Source of the DNA: Amanita rubescens
Taxonomy: Eukaryota > Basidiomycota > Agaricomycetes > Agaricales > Amanitaceae
Assembly (NCBI GenBank): GCA_015039365.1
Contig: WION01000003.1
Span: 868,001-932,000, forward strand
DNA: 64,000 nt
Direction of reading: 5' to 3'
The notes beneath the pieces were generated by a model. The model had not been told where the DNA came from. It made no database searches and saw nothing but the letters and a program-made list of their open reading frames with translations. Positions 23,993 through 35,824 of this stretch are shown piece by piece. How positions within the stretch are numbered: the stretch's first letter is position 1; every line of letters begins with the position of its first letter. The translations under genes were made by a program, and so were the position numbers.

Positions 23993-25833
23993 CTATTCAA
24001 TCGAAATCCGGTGAGTAAGAGGCATGCCAGCTTGATATTCCTGCATATTTTCTACTTTCGAAGATGTCCTTCTTGAATGCCTTGATACATCTGGCATGCT
24101 TTAAGACTCTGAGATGAATGGTATTAAAACTCAACTCACTGTTCACTTTGGATTCCAAGAGTCCTCGATCGAAGTCGAAGTAGCATTTCAAGCCGATGAC
24201 AAAACTGGCAGAAACCAACAAAAACGCAACGATCGCTAGCGTAATATATGAGTATAGGCAGTTCCGTGATAAGCATGATACGTACTGAAGACAGTAAGAG
24301 TTGCCCTCGTCGAGACATATTCCTGACTTGATGCCGGTTCATAGAATCGAACGAGTTTGTAAACTATCAAAATAAGTTGTCGCTCGATGACACGACGGCC
24401 AACGTACTAACTAAAACGCTTGTCAAGTCGGCTGTTGCAGACATGACGTAGAAGCACTTACAGTAAACCAAGGAAGCTAACATCAAGAACAGGGACATTA
24501 TCATGATCCTGGATATGGATAAGTAAATCAACGAGACTTGGGTCAGAGACGAACCATCTAATTTCACGTTGAGCTGCAATTCTACAAAGCACTATAAGAA
24601 CGAAAACAACTGGTATTGCTGCTATTGTCAATCCAAACTCTGCCGAACTCCGTTGAAGAACGACGATAAGGAGCTTCAAAGACTGTTAAGAGATGTTAAT
24701 GGCATCGCGGTTGCCCACTAACCTGCATAGTCACTCCCGTGAACGAAAAGAAGTCGAACTTGAGCAAACATAACAATATTTGATAGTATCGATACATCTC
24801 TGAGATTCTCGTTAATAAATGATCGCAGGGTTAGGAATAAGACTCACCTTTCATTTTTGGATTAGCTCCAACGACATGGAAGATAGCCCAACTTAAGCAA
24901 GTTAATGATGGCCAGGAGGCAACATATAAGGCATACCCAAATTCCGCGTAAAGCTCTTTTACGCAATAGCACATTATTGCCCAAGAAGCCGCGATTACAC
25001 AAGGGGACACGATTCAGGAATGGTAGAACTCTGCTCCAAAGAGTACCTTCGCCGTCGCAAGTCTACCTAAGTTCAGAATTTGACTGAGTATACGTTCGAA
25101 AAACTTACGATGGCGTTTACAGTTGCATCACAGCCGATTTGTTGGACAAGCGCAGTCCTGGTTTCGTGCACTTGCAGAGCCGCAGTGACCAACATGCCAA
25201 GGTGGAAAGCTGTAAACGAAGTTACCAAAATAAAGCCATGCTGCATGCAAGACGTACCTAGTATTCCAAATAATTCAATGACATTCCTCAGACGCAGAGC
25301 ATCCAATGTTATATACAATTCGAAAATCCTGCAAAAATCATCAATCGCTTGGTGGATAATCAAATAATCAACTAACTCTGCTAGAGCAAAAAGGGCCAGG
25401 TAACATGGCAACGTCTGCGCAGAGTTATTTACGTCAACTGACAATCATCTAGTCGACTGACCTTGTAAGCGCCTTGGAACCCCACTTTCTCTTCGACCTA
25501 AGATTCGGATTAAGCGACGGAGCTTAAAAGAAATAAACTACAAACCAATCTGAAGGTGATAGCTACCATAACAAGCACGACCAAAGCCTCTGGAGCAGTG
25601 TAAGTAGCAGCCGAACGAAATTCATATAAAAGTGGACTGACGAACGACAACTACGTGCGGTAGAGGTAAGCAAAACCAACGAGTAACAAATGAATAAACG
25701 TACTTGTGCCAACGAAGGCACGCTGGGCCCTAGAGCCCAGAAAGGGATTCAACGGCCATGAGGGTAGCGATGAAGGGGCTTGTTGGAATAAGCGGAAACA
25801 ACTGATCAGTGATTTGCCTATTTTGGAAGTCAT
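23993..25833 (-). CDS. Multi-pass membrane protein, UPF0658 (Golgi apparatus membrane protein)-like
   Basis: A string of short exons encodes a polytopic membrane protein. Recognisable parts are PCYLALFALAE, RIFELYITLDALRLRNVIEL, FHLGMLVTAALQVHETRTAL, AIMCYCVKELYAEFGYALYV, YYQILLCLLKFDFFSFTGVT, LKLLIVVLQRSSAEFGLTIA, YEPASSQEYVSTRATLTVF and IVAFLLVSASFVIGLKCYFD. The order and the LDALRLRN and FKFDFF-type blocks match the UPF0658 proteins placed in the Golgi of fission yeast; the molecular role of that family is unknown. The C-terminus EYQAGMPLTHRISIE ends at 23993. The start MTSKIGKSLISCFRLFQQ at 25833 is 8 bp after the stop of the SET gene, so the true start could lie in a later exon. A one-base break may exist near 25,630. 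Confidence 0.65.
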
Positions 25834-25841
25834 CAACAGCC

Positions 25842-27430
25842 TTAGAATGCTATGCCTCGCTCAATACTCGTCTTCACGCTTCTAGCAACCCAAAGCTCCT
25901 CTTCCCACAGCTGCGTAATATTCTCCTGCATATCTTTCGCCCATTCTCTCGAAATTTCAGGTTGTATCTCCAGCAAACCCCTTTTTGCCTCAGCTTCTAC
26001 TTTTTCACAAATTTCCACCAACGTCCCTCTCCAACGCTCTTCATTGTCCTTCGAAATATGCTCACGCACGCCTCGTATTGTTTCAAACCATGGATGCACA
26101 TCATCCTCAGATGATTCTCCAATCGCCGTTGCCTCGCAGGCGTGGTAGAGACGTAAGGCCGTGATGAGGCGGAACGACGGGTGGGCAGGCGCAGGAGCGC
26201 TTTGCATAGTCCAGTCCCTGTCAGATTTGTGTGTGTAAGAAGCACCGGGACGAACAAGGAGAAATATTACCCCCAATACCCCTCCTTCACTAATATACCT
26301 TTCATCCACTCTCCGATCTCACCCCGTTGCTGAAAGAGATTTTCCACCAAATCCTGCACATCCACTTCTCCAAAAAACCGACCACTACACAAAGCTTCCG
26401 CAGAGAAGCGAACAATAAATCCATATTCCACAAATAGCCTTTTGTTGGAGTGACTCCCGTAAATCAGGTACATCTCCTGGTCCTCTTCGATATTCAGATC
26501 AGCAGGGGACATTAGCATTATATCTCCTGCTTTGAGCGGACGTGGTCTTGGAGCGCCTTTACCAGATGTGGGTTTCATGTGAGGCCCACTTGCGGTGTGG
26601 TTGGCAAAATCCAACAGAGGACAAAGGCTTATGTTGTCTGGATCTGTTGGGGACGCACGTACGCGATAATACACGCATCGCGTATTAACTGTTCAGAAAT
26701 GATGCATCTTCATAATCCCTTCGCATAGTCTTGGTAATACATACCGTTCAGCCAAGCCCACAGGAACCGCGTCTCATGCTCAACGTCGTTCAGGGAATCT
26801 CTACGAAAGCGGTCGTATAAACTGGGGTTATCTTGCTTGAGTGGGCGTTACCGAGGACTCTAGCCGTTGAATAATACAGACAGACCAGGTAGTCCGATAC
26901 TCGTTTCCAATCTGTTTCGAACTTCGCGGAAGCATCCTTCAGCTTTTTCACGACAGCTTAGGGGTAGCGCGTCCAACAATCTTTCTTCACAGTCGCGTGA
27001 TAGTACCCCATGATTTCGCTTGTGTAACCACGTCAAAGGATGAAATATAAAATCCCTGGGCAAAACTGATATGTAGGGCCCGAAAATGGGATCTGACGAA
27101 CTTTGGTGCAAAACAAGATGCAGTGATATGAGTTGGACTGCAGTCAAAGCATGGTCCGAACCAGGATAGTAAGATCCCAATGTAAGAACATTGGGTAATG
27201 CACTAGCTGGGATGGTAAAAAGCGGGGTATCGGACAGTATCGGACGTGTCGCATAGAGGCCATAGCCCGCTCCTAACAGGTTCAATGAATGCGGAGGCTA
27301 GCAGTGGTCTCATCTCGAGCTCACCTTGTCGTAGTCGTGCCTGCACAGACAACTCGTCCAAAGACATGCCATGGGACTTGAGCCATTGTATGAGATTGTT
27401 CCATTGCGGATGCAGAGGGCCAGGGAACAT
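25842..27430 (-). CDS. SET-domain protein lysine methyltransferase (SETD3/Rkm type)
   Basis: Predicted S-adenosylmethionine-dependent lysine methyltransferase of the group with a split SET domain and a Rubisco-LSMT-like substrate-binding half, whose fungal members modify ribosomal and other cytosolic proteins. The start is MFPGPLHPQWNNLIQWLKSH. Splicing joins LRQ to GAGYGLYATRPILSDTPLF (SET motif I), then PYISVLPRDFIFHPLTW, WAWLN to VNTRCVYYRVRASP, and the key NH in LCPLLDFANHT, followed by EMYLIYGSHSNKRLFVEYGF with the closing tyrosine. The second half (FRLITALRLYHACEATA; WAKDMQENITQLWEEEL) is helical. All five or so introns are canonical and keep frame. It starts 49 bp from the divergent SDR start, and its stop is 8 bp before the next gene. 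The substrate cannot be predicted. Confidence 0.85.
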
Positions 27431-27479
27431 AATTTTGGTCAGATTCCGGGCTAATCTACCTTATCTCTTGATCATCACA

Positions 27480-28593
27480 ATGTCCGTTTTCAATGCATCG
27501 CGTCTCCTGAATAAAACTGTCCTTATCACTGGCGCGAGTGGCGGGATTGGTGCAGTATGTGGACAACTATGGACTGTGATTCCCTTCTAACAAAGTGTAG
27601 GCTACCGCTGTACTCTTTGCCAAGGTAGAAAATTCATCTCACAACATCGAACCCATCATTACAAGTCTCTTAGGGTGGAGCAAATGTTATTTTGGTCGCC
27701 CGTCGCGTAGAGGCACTACAGGACGTAGCTAAAGCCTGCATGGAAGCCCATAAACAATCAGGCTTGCAAGATGGAGGAAGATTCGCGAGTGTTCAGTTAG
27801 ACGTCTCTGACAAGTCACAAGTCGCAAGCCTCTTTGACAAGGTCCCCAAGGAATTGCACGATATCGATATCCTAGGTAAGCTACTTCACTTCTCCATCGC
27901 AAGAGGACGTCTCTAATAAGCTTACATAGTCAATAACGCTGGCTACGTCTTAGGCGTCGAACATGTTGGTGATATTGCTGATGCTGACATCGAAGGGATG
28001 TTTGCGACAAACGTCTTCGGGCTTATATCTGTGACCCAGTTGCTGATAAAAGGTATGTCGCTGACCTTGACCGTAGAACATGATGACCAATATTAATAGA
28101 ATTTAAAAAGAAACAAGCTGGCCATGTTATTAACCTCGGTTCTATCGCTGGTCGAGAACCATATGCAGGAGGCAGCATATATACTGCTACTAAGCATGCC
28201 ATTAGAGCCTTCACAGGTTCCCTAATGAGAGAGTTGGTCAACACGCCCATTCGGGTGACGGAAATACAGCCTGGTTCGTGTCAGACCGAACATCACGGTG
28301 CCAATAAGTAATTCCTCGATACAGGCATGGTCGAGACAGAATTCTCCGTTGTGAGGTACCGTGGTGACGCGGCTGCAGCGAAGAAGGTATATGAAGGTCT
28401 CCAGCCCCGTAAGTTCCTGCGTCAATTGCTTCACATCCGGCTTGACATGTCCCATCCAGTGGTCGCTGAGGACATCGCGGAAGAAATTGTTTGGGCAGCT
28501 TCCCGTCCTCCCCATGTCAACATCGCCGAGACGCTCATTTTCCCCGTCAACCAAGCCAGTGCGACCATCAACTATAGAGCTGTATCGAAATAA
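27480..28593 (+). CDS. NADP-dependent short-chain dehydrogenase (YMR226C type)
   Basis: Classical SDR oxidoreductase resembling the yeast enzyme that oxidises serine and 3-hydroxy acids with NADP. The start MSVFNASRLLNKTVLITGAS gives the cofactor motif TGASGGIG. Short introns lead to ATAVLFAK, GGANVILVARRVEALQ (Arg pair after beta-2 suggests NADP), QLDVSDKSQVASLFDKVP, VNNAGYVLGVEHVGDI, the catalytic serine in INLGSIAGREPY and YxxxK in SIYTATKHAIRAF. PIRVTEIQPG then joins MVETEFSVVRYRGDAAAAKK. The tail EDIAEEIVWAASRPPHVNIA and INYRAVSK ends at 28593. The frame is intact. It is divergent from the SET gene, with 49 bp between start codons. Substrate is inferred from family. Confidence 0.9.
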
Positions 28594-28685
28594 GTAATCG
28601 ATGAGCTGCAGCGTCAGATTTTACCACAATCCATAAAAAATAACATATCCTAAAGTGATGTATATAACGCAAAATGAGAGATGGA

Positions 28686-31600
28686 CTAGCTTTTGCTTTT
28701 CCTGGGTTTTGACCGCGTGGCTTTTACGACAGGAGGGGCTTCTTCTTCATCGTCGTCATATACATATTTCTTGATAGTGATGTTTTCTTCAACCAGATCC
28801 ACGACTGCCGTGTTCGCGTTTGGCAAATTACCCATGGTATCCAATTGCACAGCCTTCATCTCTGCTTAACATATGGAAGGTTGCGGATAAGGAATAATTT
28901 ACCTTTGATGCGAAAGCTAGACAACCTTTTCGCGAGGCTGGAACCTTGGACAGTGGCCGCGCTCCCAGGTGAACGTCATCAATGTAGACTGCTGTGAATA
29001 AACCCCTATCCCATTTGACCCTACGCCCTTCTTTCATTTCGTCCGGATCTGGATCATCCGTTAATTTCAGTCTCTTCAGCTGGCGTTCTGGCGTCTTGTA
29101 GTCTTCATCTTCTCCGGCACCCCTGCGGTGGCTGTCGGAACATGGGTCCCTCTCCCGAGCGTTGAGATCGAGCTCTGTAAACGTCGGTAGCCCCAGCTCA
29201 TCTGGTTCCTCACTGTCATAGCGTCGACTAGCGCCTTGCGCCCGTCTCTGAGCCCTTTCCCGTCGCGAACGAGCCTTATCATCCTGCGCGCGTTGAAGAA
29301 CTGTCTGAACCTTGACAGTTGGACTTGTCGGACGACAGCCCAACTTTCTAATCACCTCCGTCTCTAGCTTAGCTGCTATGTATTGCTGATTTCTGACAGT
29401 ATTCGCATTTGTTAGTGTTTTTAGTGCCACAGCAGTCATGCCACTAAAAACATCGCCTATAATAGGCGCTGGTGCTTTGCTTGCCTTCCTTCGCGACTGT
29501 GACGACCGTGATGAGGGCGCCGATGCCATAGATTGGACTTTCTTGCGCGTCCTGGTTGTCCGACGGGTCTCGGAGCTGGAAGTAGGTTCATCGTACCCTT
29601 CTACCTGGGGTTCAGGCGCAAAAGCAGGTGTGCCGCTCCCATGAGTCGACAGATCACTTGTGGACGAAACTTCTTGTCGCCCAGTTGGAGGCATGAATGA
29701 CGATTGCTCTGATATACATTCAACTTCAACAACGGTTTCCTGATTGTTCTTATATATCTTGTCGTCGCCAGCGAGAGTGTGTTGTGATAAAGATATAGAG
29801 TTAGCCGTATTAGTTGGTATATCCGACTGCTGTGGAACTTTCGAGCTGTTCTCTAAAGACGTATGCAATGCCACTTTATTGACACCTGGAACCTGCGGCG
29901 CTACTGGTTTAAAGATCTGGAGGGGGAGCACTATAGTAGGGGCTTTGCTGGAGGTAGAAGTCTCCTCATAGCCTCTCTTGCGCTTTAGGCCAACGGCAAG
30001 TTCATTAACTCTTGGGTTTGTCGTTAGGTTTGACTGTACTTCTGTGTGAGACGATGGGCTCTGAGGACTTTCGACGTAAAGTTAGATCGGACTTTCGTGT
30101 TGGAAACCCCTTCTCGCACCTGAAATGACTTGCCATTGAATGTTGAGGTACCAGGGAGCGTATTGGTAATCGTTCTTCTCGTGGTCTGTCGAGAGTATGG
30201 CTTGCTGCCGATCCGTGGTATTCTACTGGCGCCTTGCCTAAGAGTTGAAGCCGAGGACGACTCCAGGGGTTTAGAAGCACTGGACCTAGATTGGTCTTTG
30301 ACGTCTTCCTCTGGAATGACTTCGGCAACGAGTGGAAACGGCAGTTTGGTTATTGACGGTGCGCCAGCAAGAGGTTTAAAGAATGTTGATGCACGCCTCG
30401 GACCTTGCTGTGTGGCTGGTAGCGGTTCTACAGAGTTGCTTCTCACTTTCGTAAGAGAGGGAGGTGCCTTTAGGAAACTAGGTTCCGCTGATTGACTACG
30501 GTTATACGGGCGGGTCAGATTATGAGCTGCAGGACCACGACGTTGTAGATGGTGAGAACTATTCGTCTCCGAAACCAGGATGCGACGCGCGGGGCTATCT
30601 GTAGGAGGAATATGGAACACAGGCGTTCGTGGAAAACCAAAGTTGGAACCAGTCCCAGAGTTTCCCGGTTTTGATAGTGTACTGAAAAATTTGGTGTGGG
30701 ATCGTGGCGCTTCTTCAATCAACATACGTCGCGCAGGAGTTCGAGGTGGATCAGCAACCAAAGAAGGCTTAGATGAACGACCTGACTGGAATCCTGCTGG
30801 ACTCCCCGTATCCATCGATCTCTTCACAGGTGTACTTGGAAAGTTGAATGATGGCAAAGTGGATGTTGACATGAATTCATTAGATACAAATGGCTTCAGG
30901 GGGTGGGGATTCTTGCTTGGTGATGTGCCAACCAAAGGATCAGATGTGCGAGAAGCTGGTGATGGCGGGCGCGCTCGATCGCGGCAGTCGGCCACAAGAC
31001 CCAGAGAATCCGGGCTAGATCTAGACATTTCGCTCGACTCCTTCAAGGCAGCATCAGCTGCTTGGGTTACCTCGACCGAGGATTGTTTCTCAGACAATTC
31101 TTCCGATGTTGTCAGTTGCTGCTGTCTACCCTTCGGCATAGCATTTACAGCCGGAAATGCCAAATTTGCAGGCGAGTCCAAATGACTACCACTACTATCC
31201 AATGTCGCTCCGGGATAGGATCGACCGGGCGTGTCGCATTTATGCGTTTGACTGCTGGAACGAACAGGTGTTGATAATGGGTCAATATTCGGTCCTTCCT
31301 GCGTGTCTGAGTCGGAGGCGGATGTGACGAGCAGCGCATGATGGTTGCGTTGACGATCCGGACTTGTACCTCCTCTCTCTAGATTTGGTTCTGACGTTTC
31401 AGTTCCAGGCAACCTTCAAATCGCTTAACAAAACTTCCTTTGAGTTAGAGGCGACATAGATGCTGTCTCTGGTATGTTGCCTACGTCGAACGTGATAAGG
31501 TCGCGCGACGGCGTTATTTCCTCTGCATATCGAGTTTTGGCGGGTAGAGAGCCCCAAGTCGGCGATAATAGCGACAAAGTAAGGTTGGAAGAACCCGAAA

Positions 31601-32005
31601 TAGGACAGAATGGTGTTGCTGGTTCGGAGACGTCAATGAGACGATACTTGTTGGATGATGTCGTACGGTTACTCGGAGAAACGCTCGGAGGGGGAGACGG
31701 ATTGTCTTGCGCACGTATTATTCTAGAAGCTAGAGTAGATGGTGGGTCTAGTAGATGTCATGATTCCTTAAAGAAGAGGTGGAAAGGGACAAAGACAACT
31801 TACCATCAAGTAAGTCATTCTCTGGAGTGTCCGGACGTGACTGCGTTTGAAACTCATGTTCAGGGTCCGGCGGGTTAGGAGGCGCGCTGGAGGACGCTTG
31901 GGACGGCAAAACTATCTGACTGGCAGGCAAATCATAGTCCGTGGCCTGCAACATGCTCGTCCCGCTCAGCTTCTGATCGCTCGGATCTGCCAGTGTCAAC
32001 TCCAT
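28686..32005 (-). CDS. Large intrinsically disordered, basic, Ser/Pro-rich protein, probably nuclear
   Basis: No catalytic domain is recognised. The start MELTLADPSDQKLSGTSMLQ at 32005 is followed by low-complexity Ser/Pro/Thr sequence with repeated short SP and TP sites (for example FNFPSTPVKRSMD, RTPARRMLIEE, FPRTPVFHIP, DSPARRILV), which look like targets of proline-directed kinases. Basic clusters (KRKRGYEE, RSSQSRRKASK, RRERAQRRAQ) suggest nuclear import. The C-terminus is more conserved-looking: FTAVYIDDVHLGARPL, KGCLAFASK spliced to MKAVQLDTMGNLPNA, then VDLVEENITIKKYVYDDDEE and a Lys tail ending at 28686. The frame changes at about 30,070 and at 31,400-31,440 (two in-frame stops), so indels or missed introns are likely. 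I would call it a conserved-type hypothetical. Confidence 0.6.
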
Positions 32006-32268
32006 GCCACTTCGCGCCTGAACACGTCACGTGCCGTAACGGCCCACCGGCTACTACCGGCTAAATCCAGCCCGTATCATATCATTTGCGTTCTTCGTCT
32101 ACGTCGTGCTATTAGTACTGCTGACTATTGGGTCCTCGACCGTTGTCAAACCTTCGCATTAATAAGCGTGTTACTGAGGAATGATTTCGCTGATGCATCG
32201 AGCGCCATCGTTTTAAATTTCATGTCGCCCACGGCGATGCTAACTTGATTTAAATTAGTACATGTAAC

Positions 32269-34107
32269 ATGATTGCAACTGGGTCTTCTTCGCTTCGTCA
32301 CCTTTCCGCCGTTTCCGCCAACGCCATGTCGAGTCTCGTTGGCTTAGGTGTCCTCAGTATACTTCTCACCATAGCAAGCTCTTTCGCGTCCATTGGAAGG
32401 ACCGTACCTACTGTTCGCTTTGCTCCCAAACCTGTCGTGCTGGAAGTAAAGACTCGGAAACATGGCGACCAACAGACTGAACAGCTTTCTCTCCGTGAGC
32501 TATTAGAGACAAGATGCCGGAGTCTCTTCAGTGCCTTCAACCCTGTGTGGTGGCTTTTCAAGTTGGTCCGCGTAGTAGCATTGTTTTGATATCACGACTG
32601 ATTCCTCGAAGTGGACACCTGCAGACCATATATTGTGTCATGGGTGACTTTTCAAAGATCGACCATGTCATCTACCAAAGGTAGTAGTGTCCGCTTCGGA
32701 TGTACTGCATACGGGATTGATCGGGACAACAGAAGATATCTTCGGCTAGTAGATGGTGGGACATTGTGAGCATTCGAAATTCCGGCATTCTACTTGGTCC
32801 ATTGATGATTTTGGTTTTAAAAAATTGCATAGAGGCCTCGATTTCACGAGTTTTGATCGTCCATGGCATAGCAAAACTACACCCGTGATAGTAGTGATGC
32901 ATGGCCTTACCGGAGGTACATTAAACTGACCAGAGGTTTATTAATTATTAATTATCAATTGGTTATTCACGGTACAGGATCATACGAAGCATACGTCCGG
33001 GCAATCCTCAGTAAAGCTTGTGCTTCTGTTGACGATGGGGGTCTGGGATACCGCGCAGTCGTCGTCAACTTCCGAGGATGTATGTTCCCAAGTACACCCA
33101 TTCGCAAATCATCCTACATATTGTTACAGGCGCTGAAGTGCCAATCACCAGCCCTCAGTTGTATTCGGCTGGTCATACGGACGACCTCCGACAATCATTG
33201 ATATACATTTCGCATTTGTTTCCAGGGGCGCCCCTTCTAGGAATTGGGTTTTCCCTGGGTGCTAACGTGATGACGAGGTATATCGCCGAGGAAGGCGAAA
33301 ACAGTAGGCTTCGGTCAGGCTGCGCGCTGTCTTGTGTGAGCCGTTCTCGTGTGTTTGAAAAAAACTTATTCAATAGTTCTAGCCATGGGATCTCGCTGCG
33401 AATAACGTGCGGTAAGTGTGCGGTAAGAGTTACTTGGCAGCTCAGTTGACGGGTTCTACTCGATTCGTAGAATCTTGAGCACCTACTTAGGAAGACGAGT
33501 ATATTCCCGTGCAATGGGGACTAATTTAGCTAGATTGGTGAAGAGAAATTACAAGGAACTGACAGCAGATCCAAATCACATCGTGGCAAAGGCGGCGGAG
33601 GTCGCTATGACGCTCGAGAACCCTACTCTGAATCAGTTTGACCAGACGTTCACATGTAAAGCAGGCGGTTCAATGCCTCCATTTCCGTTCGAGACGGCGA
33701 ATGACTATTATCATTGGGCATCCAGTCACAATGTCATTAATGACATCAAGATCCCTTACTTAGCGATCAATGCTGATGATGATCCAATCGTTCAAGATGT
33801 TCCTCTCAATGCGGTCGAAAATGGCTATGTTGTACTGGAATTGACTGCGGGCGGTGGACATTTAGGATGGTTCAAGCTAGGGCATCGGTTTTCCATAGAA
33901 AGGTGGACTACCAGACCTGTGCTGGAATGGTTTAAGCTCATGGGTGATGATGTGGTGCATGGACCAAATCAGGCGAGCGGTATATTTCAGGACGGCGACG
34001 GTTTTTTTAGGGAAAGAAGTAGGCCTAGCCTGGGTTGCAAGGAGTTAGTAGACGGAGGGTTGATTGATTGGACCACTGGAGAAGGGGGAATACTACAGGG
34101 ATTGTAA
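32269..34107 (+). CDS. Alpha/beta hydrolase of the EMB8/YheT-Eht1 family
   Basis: Membrane-anchored hydrolase or acyltransferase; yeast relatives (Eht1, Eeb1, YMR210W) make and cleave medium-chain fatty acid ethyl esters or monoacylglycerol. An N-terminal hydrophobic segment, VGLGVLSILLTIASSF, is followed by the family hallmark GHLQTIYCVMGDFS, then VIVVMHGLTGG (oxyanion region) and GSYEAYVRAILSKAC. The nucleophile elbow is GFSLGANVMTRYIAEEG, then PWDLAANNV, YLGRRVYSRAMGTNLARLVK, the acid in AINADDDPIVQ and the catalytic histidine in GGGHLGWF. About seven introns join in frame. ATG 32326 is an alternative start 57 bases downstream. The end is at 34107, 56 bp from the convergent GIR2 stop. It is divergent from the disordered-protein gene. 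Confidence 0.88.
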
Positions 34108-34163
34108 GGACCCTACATGGTGCAATACGATACCAAGTTGTAGATGTATATATAAAGATCTCA

Positions 34164-35195
34164 TTATTCACTGTCACTGAATGTAACAATATTCTCCTCT
34201 GTATCCTCCTGATCTCGGGATCTATCATATTGGCTGACGTCGACGGACACAGTTCCTTCTTCCATTAGAGACTCATCTTCCAAATGCTTGTTACGTTCGA
34301 ACAAATGCCGGCCTGTTCCAAACAATACAATTGACATTCCGAACAGCTCTGACAAAGGCCATGGCCTACCGCTCAAACGAGATGTTAATCTCTTGTATTC
34401 TTCTCGTTCCTTTGGTGTCATTGCTTTAAGCTTCTCCTCTTCCTCTTGAACCTTCTTCGCAGCCAATTTTTTATCAAATTTCGCTTTCCATACTTTAAAA
34501 GATTCCACAGTGACAGGTGTTCCACGGGTTCGGGCTTCCTCTTCCTGCATAGTCATCAGAGCGTATAGTGTACAGTTGCTATCATAGATCACCTCTAATA
34601 GTCGACGTTCTTTTTCCATTTCTTCCATTTTCTGCTTTTCAACCTTGACGCGGATTAACTGAGAGAGCTTCTCCCGAAGAAGCGTTACGAGGGTAAATGT
34701 CATCGCCATCCCAAGATTCTCCTCGCCCTAGATGGAAATGCTCGGTATTCTGAGAGGTCTGTGATGAGAGCATCATACCGCTTCTCGTAGTTGTGATACG
34801 AGGCCATCGAGATCCGTGTCATCGATGGAGCCTTGATTCACTTTCAAGGACATCTCCGGAAGCTCATCTGGATATGCATCGGTGTAATGCAAACACAACG
34901 CCACCCTCACTACATCGCGTGTGAGGGAAGAAGAGAGAATGTATCAGAAAGCGCACATTCTTCTGCGCCATCCAAGGGATCATCTGGTTCAGCGATTATT
35001 TCGATATCTCTACCTGATGGTCCTTTTCACTCGAGTCTTAGGTTAGGTGAGCACCGTTACACGTCGGTGGCACGAACTCAACAATTCTGTCGGATAAATT
35101 GACTCGAGAACCTGTCCTGTGCATTTTAATTGACAGTGGATTTATTGTCTGATGAAGGTCACCTCGATCTCTTCCTTTAGCACCTCTGCGAACAT
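34164..35195 (-). CDS. GIR2: RWD-domain protein Gir2/RWDD1 homologue
   Basis: Cytosolic RWD protein; in yeast Gir2 binds Gcn1 and the GTPase Rbg2 and dampens Gcn2 activation. The first exon MFAEVLKEEIE (start 35195) splices to VLESIYPTELLSS. Next come RDIEIIAEPDDPLDGAEE, LRVALCLHYTDAYPDELPEM with the RWD signature YPxxxP, and GLVSQLREA spliced to GEENLGMAMTFTLVTLLREK. The rest is a long charged helix (KVEKQKMEEMEKERRL; GTPVTVESFKVWKAKFDKKL; AMTPKEREEYKRLTSRLSGR) and an acidic tail ending in FSDSE at 34164. Every junction is canonical and in frame. It shares a 46-bp start-to-start region with the bS21m gene. Confidence 0.9.
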
Positions 35196-35241
35196 TGCAG
35201 ACTTGAAATATTGGATGTGACTGTGACCGAGTGTTCGTGCC

Positions 35242-35824
35242 ATGCTTTCCATCTTCGCGTCGCCCCGAATAATCAAACACGCAGCTCATGTCCTTGGGCG
35301 AACACCATTCCTGGGAAGTCTCCTGGATCTCTCTGTGGGCCATCCGCGCACGAGCATCCTTCACGGTCTTACCAACCATGTACGCCTTATATCAGACTAT
35401 TCCAAAGTAAACGCCATGGATTCAAATATCGTATGGGAACGAATGTCAAAAGAAGTGTCTAGATGGGAGAATGTACCACCAGATCCTTATTCTGGTATAT
35501 CACTTTGTAACTTCTGTGTACCTTTTTTTAACTGCAAGGTTTGTAGGACGCAGTGTATCTGCTAGCAGGGACCTCGCGAGTGCTTTCAGAAAGCTAGACT
35601 CCATCTTATCGCGGAACAAGGTCCGGGCACAGGCTTTACAAAGTGAAAGACACGAGCAAAAAGGGGCAAAACGCCGGCGACTGAGCAGCGAAAGGTGGCG
35701 GAAGAGGTTTGCGCATGAAGTACGTCTTGCTTACTCTTATTTCATTTTCATTGATTTCCCTGAACCCCTCCAGGTACGCATGAAAGTCCAACTTGTCCAG
35801 AAGATTCGTATGCGAGGCGCATAG
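35242..35824 (+). CDS. MRP21: Mitochondrial small ribosomal subunit protein bS21m
   Basis: Component of the mitoribosome small subunit. The N-terminal MLSIFASPRIIKHAAHVLGR is basic and lacks acids, as expected for a matrix presequence. VWERMSKEVSRWENVPPDPY follows, then an intron, then GRSVSASRDLASAFRKLDSI and the family core RNKVRAQALQSERHEQKGAK, RRRLSSERWRKRFAHE, and a last exon, VRMKVQLVQKIRMRGA, ending at 35824. The ERxEKKGxKRRRL and RWRRxFAxEVxKKVQL patterns are those of fungal bS21m. Both introns are canonical. It is oriented away from GIR2, with only 46 bp between the start codons, unless translation begins at the in-frame ATG near 35,416. Confidence 0.85.

Noticed and set aside
23993..25833. 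Pheromone receptor (Ste3-like) or other mating-type gene
   Set aside because: It is a multi-pass protein, but the LDALRLRN and FKFDFF blocks fit UPF0658 and not Ste3. No pheromone precursor with a CaaX end or homeodomain gene lies nearby.
30580..31185. Plus-strand 201-residue open frame
   Set aside because: It lies antisense to the disordered minus-strand protein and mirrors its Ser/Pro codons. It has no family resemblance or splice context.
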